Below, piece after piece: positions 12,174-24,435 of a stretch of DNA of 64,000 nt. The notes under the pieces were generated by a model. That model was given only the letters and a program-made list of their open reading frames with translations. It searched no databases and was not told the DNA's origin. The number at the start of each line of letters is the position of its first letter. The first letter of the stretch is position 1. The stretch spans positions 1,426,001 through 1,490,000 of the forward strand of contig OU015569.1 of assembly GCA_907165135.1 (NCBI GenBank). Direction: 5' to 3'. Both the position numbers and the translations under genes were made by a program. Origin of the DNA: Oikopleura dioica (lineage: Eukaryota > Chordata > Appendicularia > Copelata > Oikopleuridae).

Positions 12174-12784
12174 TATCCGCATATTTAAATAAAAGAAGCC
12201 TCCTTTTTAGTTTGGAATTGGCTCTTGCGCGAGGGGTGTCTGAGATTGGCCGGGGATTAGAATATTTTGTGAAAATGGCAAAATGCGCCGAAACTCGATT
12301 TCGCCAAAAGACCAAATTGGATCCGCAGATGAGTGCCTGCGAATGTGCCTAACGAGATACTCAGATTTTGAATTTCAATTTCGCAGATTTTGAACAAAAC
12401 AGAATTCACAAAAATAACACTCCCACTGTTTGTTTTGACTTAACGATTTGAATAATTCCTAAAAAAGAATATCCACATCTTGAGTCCTCCTCTTCCTCAG
12501 CCGCAGTTTCTATCTATTTTGGCTCTGGAATCAGGGATTGATTCGCCCTTCGCGGAGAACAAAGAAAGAAATTCCTCCAAGTTCGTTTTCCGGATTTCCG
12601 CCGCGGCGCGCGATTCCTGTTTTTGTTTTTCGTTTACATTTTGTTGCTATTCCGTATTTTGTATCAAGCTCTGTTTGTTGTTTCTTTCTTTACATTGACA
12701 AAAATACCCGGGGACGCGTATTTTCAATCGCGTGGAATTCTTCGTGGAAGTTTTTACTTTTACTGATTTTAAAATGAACAAAAC

Positions 12785-13204
12785 CAGAGTTGCAATTTTT
12801 CTGAGCTGAGTGAGCTGAGCTGGCTGAGTGAGCTGAGCAGTCGCTCAGCTCAGTAATTTTGGAAAATGATCTTATCTGCTCAGCTCAGCTCACCTCAGAC
12901 AATTCTCACTCAGCTCAGCTCAGCTCAAATATTTTTGAATATGATCTGTTCCGCTCAGCTCAGACAACTATCACTTAGCTCAGCTCAGCTCAGCTCAATG
13001 ATTTGAATACAATTTTACTACCAAAAAACAGTAAAAAGCAGCTCAGTTCAGCTCAATCAGCTCAGCTCAGCTCTAATTAGGGTCCGCTCAGCTCAACTCT
13101 CTTAAACAAAAGGTCTGCTCAGCTCAGCTCCGCTCAATGACCTCTGAAATAGGCCAGCTCAGCTCAGCTCAGCTCGGAAAAACTAATCAAAATTTGCAAC
13201 TCTG
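12785..13204. mobile_element. GCTCA-rich hAT-like MITE, copy 2
   Basis: Bounded by CAGAGTTGCA and TGCAACTCTG with an exact 8-bp target duplication AACAAAAC (12777-12784 and 13205-13212). The interior is GCTCA pentamer arrays with a central GCTGAGCTGGCTGAGTGAGC palindromic motif. No coding capacity. Confidence 0.9.
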
Positions 13205-13624
13205 AACAAAACGTAAAATTCAAGACCACTTTTGCGCTAGAAATTTATGCCGAGTTTTGCTCTTGGGAGCGGGGGCGCTTAAACATCTCCATTTTTGGGT
13301 GTAAATCAGAGTAGAGTTTTGACACATTTCAAGAGCCCCTTTTCGCCGATCGCCAAACTCAAAACTTCAAGAGTTGAAGTTTCCCTTCGGAACTGTTTAC
13401 AGACAGACTTATCACACGCCACGATGGGAGAATATTCAAATCATCACAGATATGTTAAATAAATCGAGCCCGCCAGCTACCTAAACACTAACCTTATCTA
13501 TCAGAAAAAAACCGGGAGAAGTTTTCTAGCGAAATCATTTTTGAATTACTCAATTTCTCGAAAAATGAAAAACGAAGTCTGTTTTTTCTACCGTTAAAAT
13601 GGAGACTTCCTTGAAGCAGACTTG

Positions 13625-13690
13625 CAAATTTTACTTTATTTTTGCTGAGCTGAGCTGATCTGGCCTGAGTAAAAATTTTTACTCAGTTGA
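13625..13690. repeat. Fragment of the GCTCA element
   Basis: A short stretch containing CTTGCAAATTTTACTTTATT, GCTGAGCTGAGC and GAGTAAAAATTTTTACTCAG matches one end of the GCTCA element family, but has no partner end nearby. Confidence 0.45.
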
Positions 13691-14429
13691 AAAATGATGT
13701 TCCTAATTTTTGACCTCACGTTATTGCTTTTTATTCTAGCTGTAGATTTTGCTTCCGTCGGATTTTGACAGAAAAGTAACAATTATGCGAGAAAATAAAG
13801 AGAAATTATTCAGCGGGTTTGGGTTTTTGTATTTTGTAGTGACCGCATTGGTGGCGTAAATTTGACACAATTGGCTGGACCGCGAGATTTTTGAAGAGTG
13901 GAGGAGAGATTCCACCGCCACCAAACGCTATTTGGGGCGATTATCTCGCCCAAGTCCACCCCTCAATATCCGCCAAGCCAATTAGCAAATCTACAGAGCG
14001 CAGAATTATCATTCAATATATTGGAAGCAGCTCAATTCCGCAGCAGCTAAATGCCATAATTCAACTCGTGAAAGCCGCAAGTTCGACTTTCTTTACGTCG
14101 AAAAAGGGAGTCTCTTCAGCGGCACGTGATTTGTGTGGAACTTACTGATCGACATCGCCATAATTCCGAAACATTATTTTCAAAATGGAAAATCATTTTC
14201 CTCGCTGATATTAATTATATCATATCATATATAATATCTGCAGACATCGCGCCGTCCGTGCGACAAGATAAGAAGCTCCAAACTCGGCGCGCAGCGTTTT
14301 TACATTTTAAAAAATAATACTGATAACGGCCTATCAAACAAAGGAAATTCGCGCAACGCAGAAAAATAATAGATTAATTTACAAATTCCGAATACTTAAC
14401 CCTTCCGCGCGCAAATGGTCATGCTAAGC

Positions 14430-14690
14430 CTGCACTTGGCAATCTGTGTAGAAAACCTTAGTCAGGTTCTGAAGAACTTAAGGGTGTCAACAACGATTTT
14501 GCCAATTTTATTACCACAGTTTAGGTACCTTCCTGATATTTGATTTCACATTTTTTAATGGAAATAACAGCTAATCGGATCTTAAGACAGACCCTTATTC
14601 GATCGTTGTTGACACCCTTAATTGAAAGGCCGCATTCTATCGCGAAGCCGCTGCGAATCTAACTCAGGTTTTCTACACAGGTTGCCACGG
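14430..14690. mobile_element. Foldback-family copy interrupted by a piggyBac-like MITE
   Basis: The left arm GGCAATCTGTGTAGAAAACC and the right arm (complement) GGCAACCTGTGTAGAAAACC belong to the foldback family. The centre is replaced by the TTAA-flanked MITE at 14,482-14,617, giving a clear order of insertion: foldback first, piggyBac-like element second. Confidence 0.7.
14482..14617. mobile_element. piggyBac-like MITE, copy 2 (136 bp)
   Basis: Termini GGGTGTCAACAACGAT and ATCGTTGTTGACACCC are flanked by TTAA at 14478-14481 and 14618-14621. Shares ends and the TTTAGGTACCTTCCT-type interior with the copy at 11,173. No ORF. Confidence 0.75.
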
Positions 14691-15414
14691 CCAATTATTT
14701 TGTCGATAAGCGAGGAAGGGTTGAACTTATGTGCGCGGCGAAAATTGAAGTTGGCGTGACTGTACAAACGAAGGTCCATCCAGTCGGCACTCGAGACGTC
14801 AGAAGTGATTTCTCTCGAGTATCATTCCTTGTTACTAGTTGAGTTGTTTTTTGGACAAATGATCAAAGAGAGCCAAAGTTTTCTCAAATCATTTTCGCAT
14901 TTCTTTGAACTTTCCAAATTGGAGCAACAAATCCACAAAAACCTCTGAGTGCTCTTTCTCAAATCTCCAAGTCCCCCACTCCACTTCGCAGCGCTAAAAT
15001 CGCCCTTTCATCAAAGCCAAACAAAATTTCATAAAAAGAAAATATCTTTTTTGAAATTGACAATTATCGCACTTGAGCATTTCACAAAATACAGTACTTT
15101 TACTGTTATTTCGCGACAATATTCTAAACGCGTAATATATAATTCTAATCACGTCCGTCATTAATAAACACTTGATTAGAGATTTAGTATGCGAGTTATA
15201 TGAGTAAGTATATGGGAAATGTCTCTGGGTGCGGATGTTTGTACAAGATGTGAGTGGGGCTGAGCGGCGCAATTACAAATTGGGGTTGAGTCGCTCCCAG
15301 ATTTCCATATAAAAAAAACTATCGCTTTAGAATTTAATTCCGAATTCCTGAAATTTATAAGAGACAAAAATTTTAAATAGGTGTCCCTATTTATTCCGGA
15401 CAACTACTTCAAGG

Positions 15415-15745
15415 CAGAGTTGGAAATTTGCTGTGCTGAGTGAGCTGAGCTGTCTGAGTGAGCTGAGCAGTTCAGCTCAGTGATTTTTGAAAATGATCTG
15501 ATCTGCTCAGCTCAGCCCAGCTCAGACAATTATCACTTTGCTCAGCTCAGCGATTTTAACACAATTTTACTTCTAAAAACAGCTCAGCTCAGCTCAGCTC
15601 AACTACCTTAAAAAAGGTCTGCTCAGCTCAGCTCAGCTCAATGACCCCCGAAATAGGCCAGCTCAGCCCAGTTAAGCTCAGCGAAATTCTCACTCAGGAC
15701 AGCTCAGCTCAGCTCAACAATAATAAAGCAAAATTTGCAACTCTG
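15415..15745. mobile_element. GCTCA-rich hAT-like MITE, copy 3
   Basis: Ends CAGAGTTGGAAATTT and AAATTTGCAACTCTG enclose GCTCA arrays as in the other copies. The flanking octamers CTTCAAGG and CCTGCGCT do not match, so this copy is old, recombined or inserted next to a deletion. Confidence 0.8.
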
Positions 15746-16929
15746 CCTGCGCTGAGCAACCTGTGTAGAAAACCTGACTCAGGCACCTAAAAGCTGAGCG
15801 ACTTGAGCGAAAGTTTTCTTCGAAAGAAGCTTAATATTTTTCGCTGGCAGGTTAAAGGCTGAAGGTGCGAAGGTATCAATTCCTTTCGGCTGAGTGACTG
15901 TAACTGGGTGCACTTGAGAGATTCATTTGATGTGCTTTGTGCAGTTCGAGAGTGCGCCTTCTGTCGCCTTTCTCGACTCTTGAGCAATTCCTGGCTGCTC
16001 TGGATTTATTATTAATTCTTGAATATTTATAGCTGCTCGAAGGTAAATAAATAAGTCCATCCCGTACGCCATTATCTAATTTATCATTTTTCATTTTATA
16101 CTTATTAGTAGCGCTTGCTGAGCAGATGACCCGTTCCAGTATTATCATTTCAATTATGCATTGCATTAGCTTAGCTAAGCATCACCAAATCAACAATCAC
16201 GAGCTTACGTATACTCGCCCATTACTCTCACTCGCTAAAGATCGGCTACTGTCAATAAGAAAGTCAGAACTTGATTTTACTTTAAAAAAAAGTTCCTTTA
16301 GGCCTTTAAACCTGTGTTGAAACCTGAGTCAGGAAGTTTTTGGCTGAAAATGGACAATTTTATGTGCATTTTGGCTTATGCAGTGAATGATGTTTTCGAT
16401 TTCAGAATTGTTTTCGTTTTTTGTTTTTGCTGGAAAAACGCTTAAAAATGCAGCGCGAGGCTAAGCTGTTTAGTTGACTCTAAATTTCACACCCTCGTTT
16501 AGCCACTCGCCAAAATATTTGCCCGCCCGAAATCACCACTCTACAGCTACCTCTACAATTTTATATCAAACCACTATCAATTACGCTTCTTGCGTTTTCC
16601 CCAGACCAGAGTCGGTCAATCTCAGTCTGTAACGATTCTTGAACAGTAACTCGCGAGATCTGACAGTAAAAAACCGCGCCGCCGTCCTCAAACTTTTCTC
16701 ATTATGGTTTCTTGCGTTACTTCCAGCCTATCTCTCCCAAAGTATTTTCGCATAAAATATTCAATCAGAAAATGTCAAATCGCGATTCCCAAAAATCGAA
16801 ATCGCTTCTTTTTGATGAGCGCTCAACCGAGATTTACTTTGCGGAGCACATTTGCGGCTGGTAATAGCAGTAGTAAATACAGTTTCAGTTTAGCCAAGTA
16901 CAGTAGTTAGCAGCTCTGAACTGCTCCGG

Positions 16930-17305
16930 ACTAAGCTCGGCAATCTGAGTAGAAAACCTGAGTCAGGATTTGAAAAAGAGCTTTCTCAGACCCTGACTCA
17001 GGTTTTCTACTCACGTTGGAGAGCTCATTCCGAAGCAGTTCAGAGCTGAACTACTGTAATTTTTTGGTGAAAAATCTGTGTAAAAAACCTGTGTCAGGAT
17101 TTGAAAAAGAGATCTTTCAGACCCTGACTCAGGTTTTCTACTCAGGTCTGAGAGCTCATTCCGGAGCAGTTCAGAGCTGAACTACTGTACTTGGCTAAAC
17201 TGGTCCGGACAGAGCTCTGCATCCTGAGTAGAAAACCTGAGTCAGGGTCTGAAAGATCTCTTTTTCAAATTCTGACACAGGTTTTTTACACAGATTTGTC
17301 ACCAA
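16930..17305. repeat. Cluster of foldback-family arms
   Basis: Four alternating copies of AACCTGAGTCAGG / CCTGACTCAGGTTTTCTAC are joined by CGGAGCAGTTCAGAGCTGAA and its near-copies, plus TACTGTACTTGGCTAAACTG matching 16,890-16,905. A tandem and inverted cluster of the same family. Confidence 0.6.
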
Positions 17306-18450
17306 AAAGTCAGAATTGCCGATTTTTTTTTTATTAGCAAAAGGTCGCCACAAACAGTCAATACTACTGTATTAATTGCGCTGAATTCCCAGAGCAGACT
17401 TCGAAGTTGAATTTATTGCACTTCTATTTTTAATGTGTCCTTGCATTAAAAGAGAGTGTGCGTATTTGAAATCGTATTCAAGCGGAGATCTTCAAAGGAA
17501 TACATTTAATTCATTTCCAAAATATAATTAAAAATGGATGAATACATTTAGAACATCCACCGCGGAATTAGGAAGCCAGCAGACGCACCTGCTCACAATT
17601 TATATACACTAAACATAAAGGCTCATCCACCGCTCAAGCAAAATACAGCAAGAAAAATAACCGATTCTTTGTAAAATTGTAGCGATTGAAGGTCGCAATT
17701 AGGAGGAATACTTAAGAAAATGTTTATTTGAAAAAAAGACTTGACGTTACTTCTTCAAAGATTGATCTGAAGGCTGAAGGACAATGTGCGTTCAAGAGTA
17801 AATAAACAGAAGCTGACTGAAAATACAAAACAAAACTCAAAATTCTAGCGTGATAAATTGCCGGGCGCAATCATCAAGGTCACCTGCCAGATCAGCATTC
17901 GCGTTTTTTGACGGATTACTGTATTAGCGGCGGTTTGTATCAATGATGATCTACTGGCCTGGTTTGTCTTCAACAGACTTCGTTTTTCATAAATTAGGGC
18001 ATTTCAGTTGGCATTGAGATTGCTGGAGGAGAAGTTCTGGTGACTCGAATTTATTATGATTAGTTTTGAAATGGCTTGATTTGGATTTTCTATTTCTAGC
18101 GCTTTAGGAGACATTTCGTTATATAATTGAATAATCCCAAAATAACGAAATGGAAGTAGCATGAAAATAGTTTAGCCCCTTTTATTTTTAGAGGGAGTCA
18201 AATGGGTTCCTTTTTGAAGAGTATTTAAGTAAAAGTGACAGTCGCGATAGATCTACTCTGTTTGGGGCAAAACACTCGGAAGATGTTTTCCGTCGTTTGT
18301 ATATTTAAAACATAGATATTGTTTGTTTTCATTGCTTCTTTACAAGGCCGAAAATGCACCTTTCCAATGTGTTAGAATTTTTATAAATCGACTTGTCAAG
18401 TTTATGCATACACTTTCCAATTGTATTTCTTGTCTTTTCACTGCTAGAAT

Positions 18451-18786
18451 TAGAGTTGCAAATTTGTTGAGCTGAGTGAGCTGAGCTGGCTGAAAAGGAT
18501 CTGATCTGCTCAGCTCAGCTCAGCTCACCCAGCTCAGCTCTAATTAGGGTCTGCTCAGCTCAGCTCAGCTCAACCAGCTCAGCTCTAATTAGGGTCTGCT
18601 CAGCTCAGCTCAACTACCTAAAAAAAGGTCTGCTCAGCTCAGGTCAGCTCAATGACCTCTGAAAAGGGGCAGCTCACCTCAGCTCAGCTCAGTGAGCTCC
18701 GAAGTAGGCCAGCTCAGCTCAGAGAATTTTTTACACAGGTCAGTTCAGCTCAGCTCGGCGAAAATAAAGCAAAATTTGCAACTCTG
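18451..18786. mobile_element. GCTCA-rich hAT-like MITE, copy 4
   Basis: Ends TAGAGTTGCA (first base changed) and TGCAACTCTG, with an exact 8-bp target duplication GCTAGAAT at 18443-18450 and 18787-18794. The interior contains GCTCA arrays including short tandem units of GCTCTAATTAGGGTCTGCTC. Confidence 0.9.
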
Positions 18787-19921
18787 GCTAGAATGACCAA
18801 CAGAGTGGCCATGGCAATCTAATGGGTTAAGAGGTTATTTTGGCATCTCTTCCCATGGCAGTCGTTATCATTGTTGTGTTACATAACCGGTTGGAGTGGG
18901 ATTGATAAGCAGTTTCGTTATTTTTCAATTGAAGAATCGAAAAATGTTCGAATTGGCTTTGGAAAAACAGAAGTTATCTCAAAACAACAGAGACAATTTA
19001 AATTCTCGGTGGGAGACTCTTTTATTGATAAGAGCCCAGTCAAAATAATCGAAGTGGCGAGCGCCGTACTGTCTGAGCAAAATTATCGTTTTCATTTGGA
19101 AAGTGCCAAATCTGAAGCCTTTCAACTCTCAACGGCCAGATAACACAAAAGTGGAGACACAAGTCCGCATTCTCGCTTTCTTGGACAGCTCTCGAACGTT
19201 TGTAGAAAACCTGAGTCAAGATTTGAAGGACGATGGAATATGTATTAACACGAAAACATGCATTTCGAATTGATTTCATTTGCCTGGCATAAGTTTTACC
19301 GAAATCAGCGAGAGTGATTAATATTTGAAAAATATAACTTTTGGGAAAAAGCGTAGAAATGCTTGAAATTCCGTAAATTTCGGCGGTGGCCGCGGTGCAA
19401 AGCGTATTAAGGACAATAAAACTAGATTGGAATTCGATCACGTGTCGCGCCGAGTATTTTTTAGTGCCTTTCTCACGCCCGAACTTGCACTGGCTACAAA
19501 CAGGCCTAAGCCGTCTGATTGGATCTAATTGCCATTGCAGCTGATAATAAGTCCATAAAGGGGCACCCATAAAGACCTAAAGATCTACTCTCCTTGTTTT
19601 TATTGCCCCGCTGTGTGCACAGAAGTGCAATTAATCGCCGCTTAATTTTTAATCCGCAAAAGATGAGCCCAGAAAAGCAGACTAACGGTGTAATCCGCCT
19701 GCCATCTTGGACTTCCGGCGCATCGATTCGCAACTTTCAATAATTATACATTACATGCCTGATCAAATCCAAATGACGCCCTAAACCGATCTAAAGCAGC
19801 CAAAATTCGAATCGATTACAACTTTTTTAATTCACTTCCGAAACTGAACTTTTCTTGTTTCAATGTCAATTTCAATTAACAAACGATCAATAATCTAAAA
19901 CTTCTTACCCATAAATAGAGT

Positions 19922-20168
19922 AAAGCCAATTCATGGAAGTGATTTTATGGATCAGGTTTTTGATTGGCCGGTAGGCCAAATACAGCAATCTTATTGGATA
20001 TCCAAAAATGCACTTCTATAAATTGGTTTAGTCCCATAAATAAGGGTATCACCCAGAATAAACCAATTTATGGAAGTGCATTTTTGGATAGCCAATAAGA
20101 TTGCTGTATTTGGCCTACCGGCCAATCAAAACCCTGATCCACAAAATCACTTCCATGAATTGGTTTAA
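19922..20168. mobile_element. 247-bp foldback element (GGCCGGTAGGCC family)
   Basis: Two arms of about 105 nt containing CCAATTCATGGAAGTGATTTT, TTGGCCGGTAGGCCAAATAC and TGCACTTCxATAAATTGGTTT face each other around a loop of about 28 nt. The TTGGCCGGTAGGCCAA block is itself palindromic. No coding capacity. Confidence 0.75.
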
Positions 20169-21436
20169 CCCTTATTTATTGACCTCCCTCTTTAAGGGGG
20201 TCCCTTAATTAATCCAGTAAAGTCATTTTCAAAGCGGAGATCTGCAGTACTGAAAACGTTGGACTGCAGTATTCGGCTGCGCGTTTAATAGCGAGGTCGG
20301 TAAGCAATTATGATTCAGTTAATATGATTAAGGGGGTCAATACGATAATGAAATAATGTTTCATATCGGAAGGGGCTGCTAGTACCGTTCCCAGGGTCGA
20401 ACGGTTAAGCTGCTTTGCAAATGCTCCTCAATTATGAGCTTTTTGAGCTCGATTTGAGCTAGGGAGACATTTTTTGTCGGAAGGATGCAAAAAGCTTGAC
20501 CGGACAAATCCCAGAAAGCCGTTGAGCCGCACGATAGCCACCCGAAGCCATTTTCGCCATCAATTTATTCACAAGCCTATAGTTAACCGCTATACCTTCT
20601 CGAAAGCCCAGCCAGTTTCTATTCTAGCTTTCCACGACCTCGCTAATTGGAGGTTAATAACGCCGGCGCCAAGAATGAAATGCAGATTTTGGCACTTCAA
20701 AAATTAACTTTAACTTCCCGAAAAGATTTAGCCAAAAAGATGGTCTCCAAGACCAAAGGGGAAAATATTCAATTAGAAAAAAAGAGAGTCTGATAATGAA
20801 TAACTGCTAAAACATAACTGCGCATTCGAGATAGAATTTGCAGAACAACAAAGGGTTAAAGGGAGGTGAGTATTTTGTGTTTGGGAGATACACGACGTAA
20901 CGAAGGTGTCAAATGTCCAATTGACCTCGAAAATAGTAAATATATTTGCTTCTAAATAATTCTTATTTCCATTTTCATCGCCAAATCAAAAACTAATTAA
21001 CAACACATTCGATTAAAAACACAAGCAAGAAAAAGGCAGAGAAAGAATAACTCGAAAGTCGGATTTGGCCAAGGCCGCATAAATGGATTAACAATGAGAT
21101 TCAGACTTTTGAGATGGCTTTTCTTTCTATTAAACCAGTAATAGAACATATTCATTTTGAAATCGTTGAGTTGTCTGCGCTAGTTAATAGCAGATGAATC
21201 AAAAGCGAGACTTCCCGCCGTTTCCGTCGTAAAACAGCAAAAAGGAGCGTATATTTAGAATAATCTTTCAACAAGGAAAATATAATTTTACGATTTTTGT
21301 GATCCATCTTCTCTCGCCTCCAATTATTTACACACACACCGAGTTAGTGCGGCGAAGATCACCCATCCATTTTTGCCAATTATTTGCTCGTTGCTCAGTC
21401 AGTAACAGAATGTTATTCTGGCTTTAGGAGGTGACT

Positions 21437-21532
21437 TAAAGATCTGGGTTTTTATTGGCCGGTAGGCCAAATACAGCAATCTTATTGGCTATTCAAAAAA
21501 AAACACTTCCAATTTTTGGTTTAGTCCATTTT
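21437..21532. repeat. Solo arm of the GGCCGGTAGGCC foldback
   Basis: ATTGGCCGGTAGGCCAAATA followed by CAGCAATCTTATTGGCTATxC matches one arm of the element at 19,922 without a facing partner. Confidence 0.6.
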
Positions 21533-22398
21533 TTGGTTTTTTTTTAAAGCTTCCAGATACAAATCTTTCAAGAAAAAAAATATTGCCATCGAATCTGGCC
21601 TAGAAAAAAACTTCCGAAAGAAGTGAGCGAACTTGTCAAATTTAAAGAAACGGGCGGTTGAAAGCGGCGCCGGGTAATTTCGCCTTTGAAGGCGGCGGGT
21701 AGAACTGATCTAGGGAGCACAGCTGGAATTGCGCTCAGAAGGCGCCCTTATCAGATTCCAGGAAGCGTCATTTTTATGGCGACCAGAAAGATGCCAGCGC
21801 CGATTCTGCTGATTCTAGCGCTGATTTTATGTCACTGCAGGATACTAAATCTCTAAAAGGGATCAATAAAACGATGCTGCTTTTCTCACGCCCCACGACT
21901 TTCATTCTCTTTATACAGGCTCCATTCTACAGGAGTCATAAACTATTTTCAGCAACACAATATTTTCAATGAAGCTTTTCGCTGAAAGAAGAGCTAAATA
22001 AAAGCGAAATAATGTATATTTATGTTATTCTGGTGGCTCCCTTTTCTTTGTTACCAGTTGGCAGTGTTGATCCAACAAGCTAATGTCGATTGAGATACAT
22101 TCGACATTAGTATTTGGCTGAAGATGAGGCCTGGCTTATTTTGGTAGTCTGTTTTTACAAATTACGCCGTTTGGGAATTTATTTTTTACGTGTCGCACCA
22201 ACAAGAATATAATTTTCTTTTCCCTGTTTTGGAGTATATTTTGGACATTGGCTTGGCGGCACACCGCGTTGCAGCCGACAAAAACGTGTACCCGACTCTA
22301 AAATCGAAAATCGAAAGGAAGAGCTTTAGAAATAAATAAATTTTCATCGCTATTAATCAAAATAAAAAAATGGGAGTGTAGATGATTGTGATTTTGTG

Positions 22399-22867
22399 CA
22401 GAGTTGCAAATTTTCTGAACTGAGTGAGCTGAGCTGGCTGAGTGAGCTAAGCAGTCGCTCAGCTCAGTGATTTTGGGAAATGATCTGATCTGCTCAGCTC
22501 ATCTTAGCTCAGACAATTTTCACTCAGCTCAGCTCAGCTCAATTATTTTCGAACATGATCTGTTTTGCTCAGCTCAGCTCAGACAATTATCACTTAGCTC
22601 AGCTCAGCTCAATGATTTGAATACAATTTTACTACCAAAACATAGTAAAAATAGCTCAGCCCAGCTCAATCAGCTCAGCTCAGCTCAGCTCAACTACCTT
22701 AAACAAAAGGTCTGCTCAGCTCAGCTCCGCTCAATGACCTCTGAAAAAGGCCAGCTTAGCTCAGCTCATCTCAGAAACCTCCGAAATAGGACAGCTCAGC
22801 TCAGCTCAAAGAAATTTTTACTCAGCTCAGCTCAGCTTAGCAAAATAAATCAAAATTTTCAACTCTG
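22399..22867. mobile_element. GCTCA-rich hAT-like MITE, copy 5
   Basis: Starts CAGAGTTGCA and ends TTTTCAACTCTG. Exact 8-bp target duplication ATTTTGTG at 22391-22398 and 22868-22875. At 469 bp it is the longest copy. A 133-codon open frame of Ser-Ala-Gln-Leu repeats crosses it only because the pentamer array lacks stops in that frame. Confidence 0.9.
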
Positions 22868-23431
22868 ATTTTGTGGATCGCGCGTTCAAGCAGCGTATTA
22901 ATATTAAATTAAATAAAAAGGAGATCATGTCTATTCCGCTCCAAATGCTCCAATACTGTAGCTAATTTGTTAGAAAAAAATAATTAAAAGAAAGTGCGGC
23001 TCCCCATAGATTTGGCTCTATATGAAGTCCATAGAATCTAACTCTTGTAAAGCGAAATTCAAAATAGACTCGCGGCGGCTGGTTAAAAGACCCCCCAAAG
23101 TGGAAGTCGCAATTGAAATTTTCTCAGATCGATTTCACAAAAATAACATTATTGCTCAAATCAGGGCATAAAAGAAATCGAACAATTTCCGCAAAGCCCA
23201 TTTATGGCCCTTGGAAATCGACCTCATTAGCCTTGTTTGCCATTTTTTGTACTCTTGGGCCGAATCAATATTATGAGGCTTCTGATCGCCTTTTGTACGG
23301 AATGGGGCTAAATCTAATTACCCCACAACTTTCATAAAAAATTAAAAGAATGTCAAGAAGACCAAGTCCCGCTTTTGAACCCTTTTTTTGAAGCGAGAAA
23401 ATTTAACGCTTTTTTATGCATTAGGGGCTTC

Positions 23432-23662
23432 AATCTGAGTTTGGCAGTCTATGTAAAAACCTGAGTCAGGTTCTGATGAGTTTAAATGAAAAGCCGCGTA
23501 GCGGCTTTATTTTAAAAACGAAGCCGCAAGGCGGCTTCGCCAATATTTCAAAGTTGAAATGATTATGAGCGGCTTCGTTTAAAAGGCCGCTACGCGGCTT
23601 TCCATTCAAGCTCTTCAGAAACTGACTCAGGCTTTCTACGCAGGTTGCCGTGCTCAGATTTG
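23432..23662. mobile_element. Foldback element, full copy
   Basis: Left arm AATCTGAGTTTGGCAGTCTA and right arm (complement) AATCTGAGCACGGCAACCTG continue inward through AACCTGAGTCAGG and AAGCCGCGTAGCGGCTTT. Same architecture as the copy at 8,638. Confidence 0.75.
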
Positions 23663-24219
23663 CGCTGTCAAAAATGAAGCGTGATTTAAAAGTTAAAGTG
23701 TTAGAAATGTCGAATTGTATAAACCGCGCTTGAAAATACAAGGCGGACATTTGTAGAAGTTAGGATAAACAGGCTGTGATCTCCGGTGCTCGCTCTGAGC
23801 GTGGCCACTTCACACTTTCGACATTCCGCGCGAATAGTTACACTCTGCCTTCTTTGATCATTTTTACGACTCTTTGGCCAGTTCCAAATTTCCGCGCCAC
23901 TTGTACAGCTCTCACCAGAGAGAGTAGAATCAAAATCAAGTCTTGAGTGGTACTAAAATTTCGCGCTTTCTAGTGCGTTTGATATTTATCTGATGAAGCG
24001 AGCCTTTATCGCTTTCCCAGGCGACGATCTTCTTCTTCTTTTTTCCTTGCAACTTGAAATTGATGCTGTATGATGCAAGGTGCACCTATGCGCTGGAAAA
24101 TTGGGATTTCGTGGAATCGGAATCAAGAATTACAGATCAAATGGGACTTTCATTTATTCAATATCCCGCCTCTAAATCCTCCTCTTTCTAAGAGCGATCC
24201 TTGATTTATCAGCCTGTGA

Positions 24220-24435
24220 CAGGGTTGCAAATTTTGTGAGCTAGCTGAGCTGAGCTAGCTGAGCTACAACTTTGAGGTGACGGTCAGCTCAGCTCAATTT
24301 TTCTGAAGAAAGCTAGCTCAGCTCAGCTCAGCTCAATGGTTTTTCGAAAAGTGCCAGCTCAGCTCAGCTAGCTCAATTTTAACCTCAGCTCAGCTAGCTC
24401 AGCTCAGAAAAAAATTTCAAAAATTTGCAACTCTG
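24220..24435. mobile_element. GCTCA/GCTAGCT-rich hAT-like MITE, copy 6
   Basis: Ends CAGGGTTGCA and TGCAACTCTG with an exact 8-bp target duplication GCCTGTGA at 24212-24219 and 24436-24443. The 216-bp interior is a diverged array with GCTAGCTGAGC units, suggesting a subfamily. Confidence 0.85.

Noticed and set aside
22079..22112. Perfect hairpin CTAATGTCGA / TCGACATTAG
   Set aside because: Ten-base stem with a short loop; too small alone to call an element or a microRNA precursor.
22467..22868. 133-codon plus-strand ORF rich in Ser-Ala-Gln-Leu
   Set aside because: It is the translation of the GCTCA pentamer array inside a MITE with clear target duplications; the frame is open only because the repeat lacks stops.
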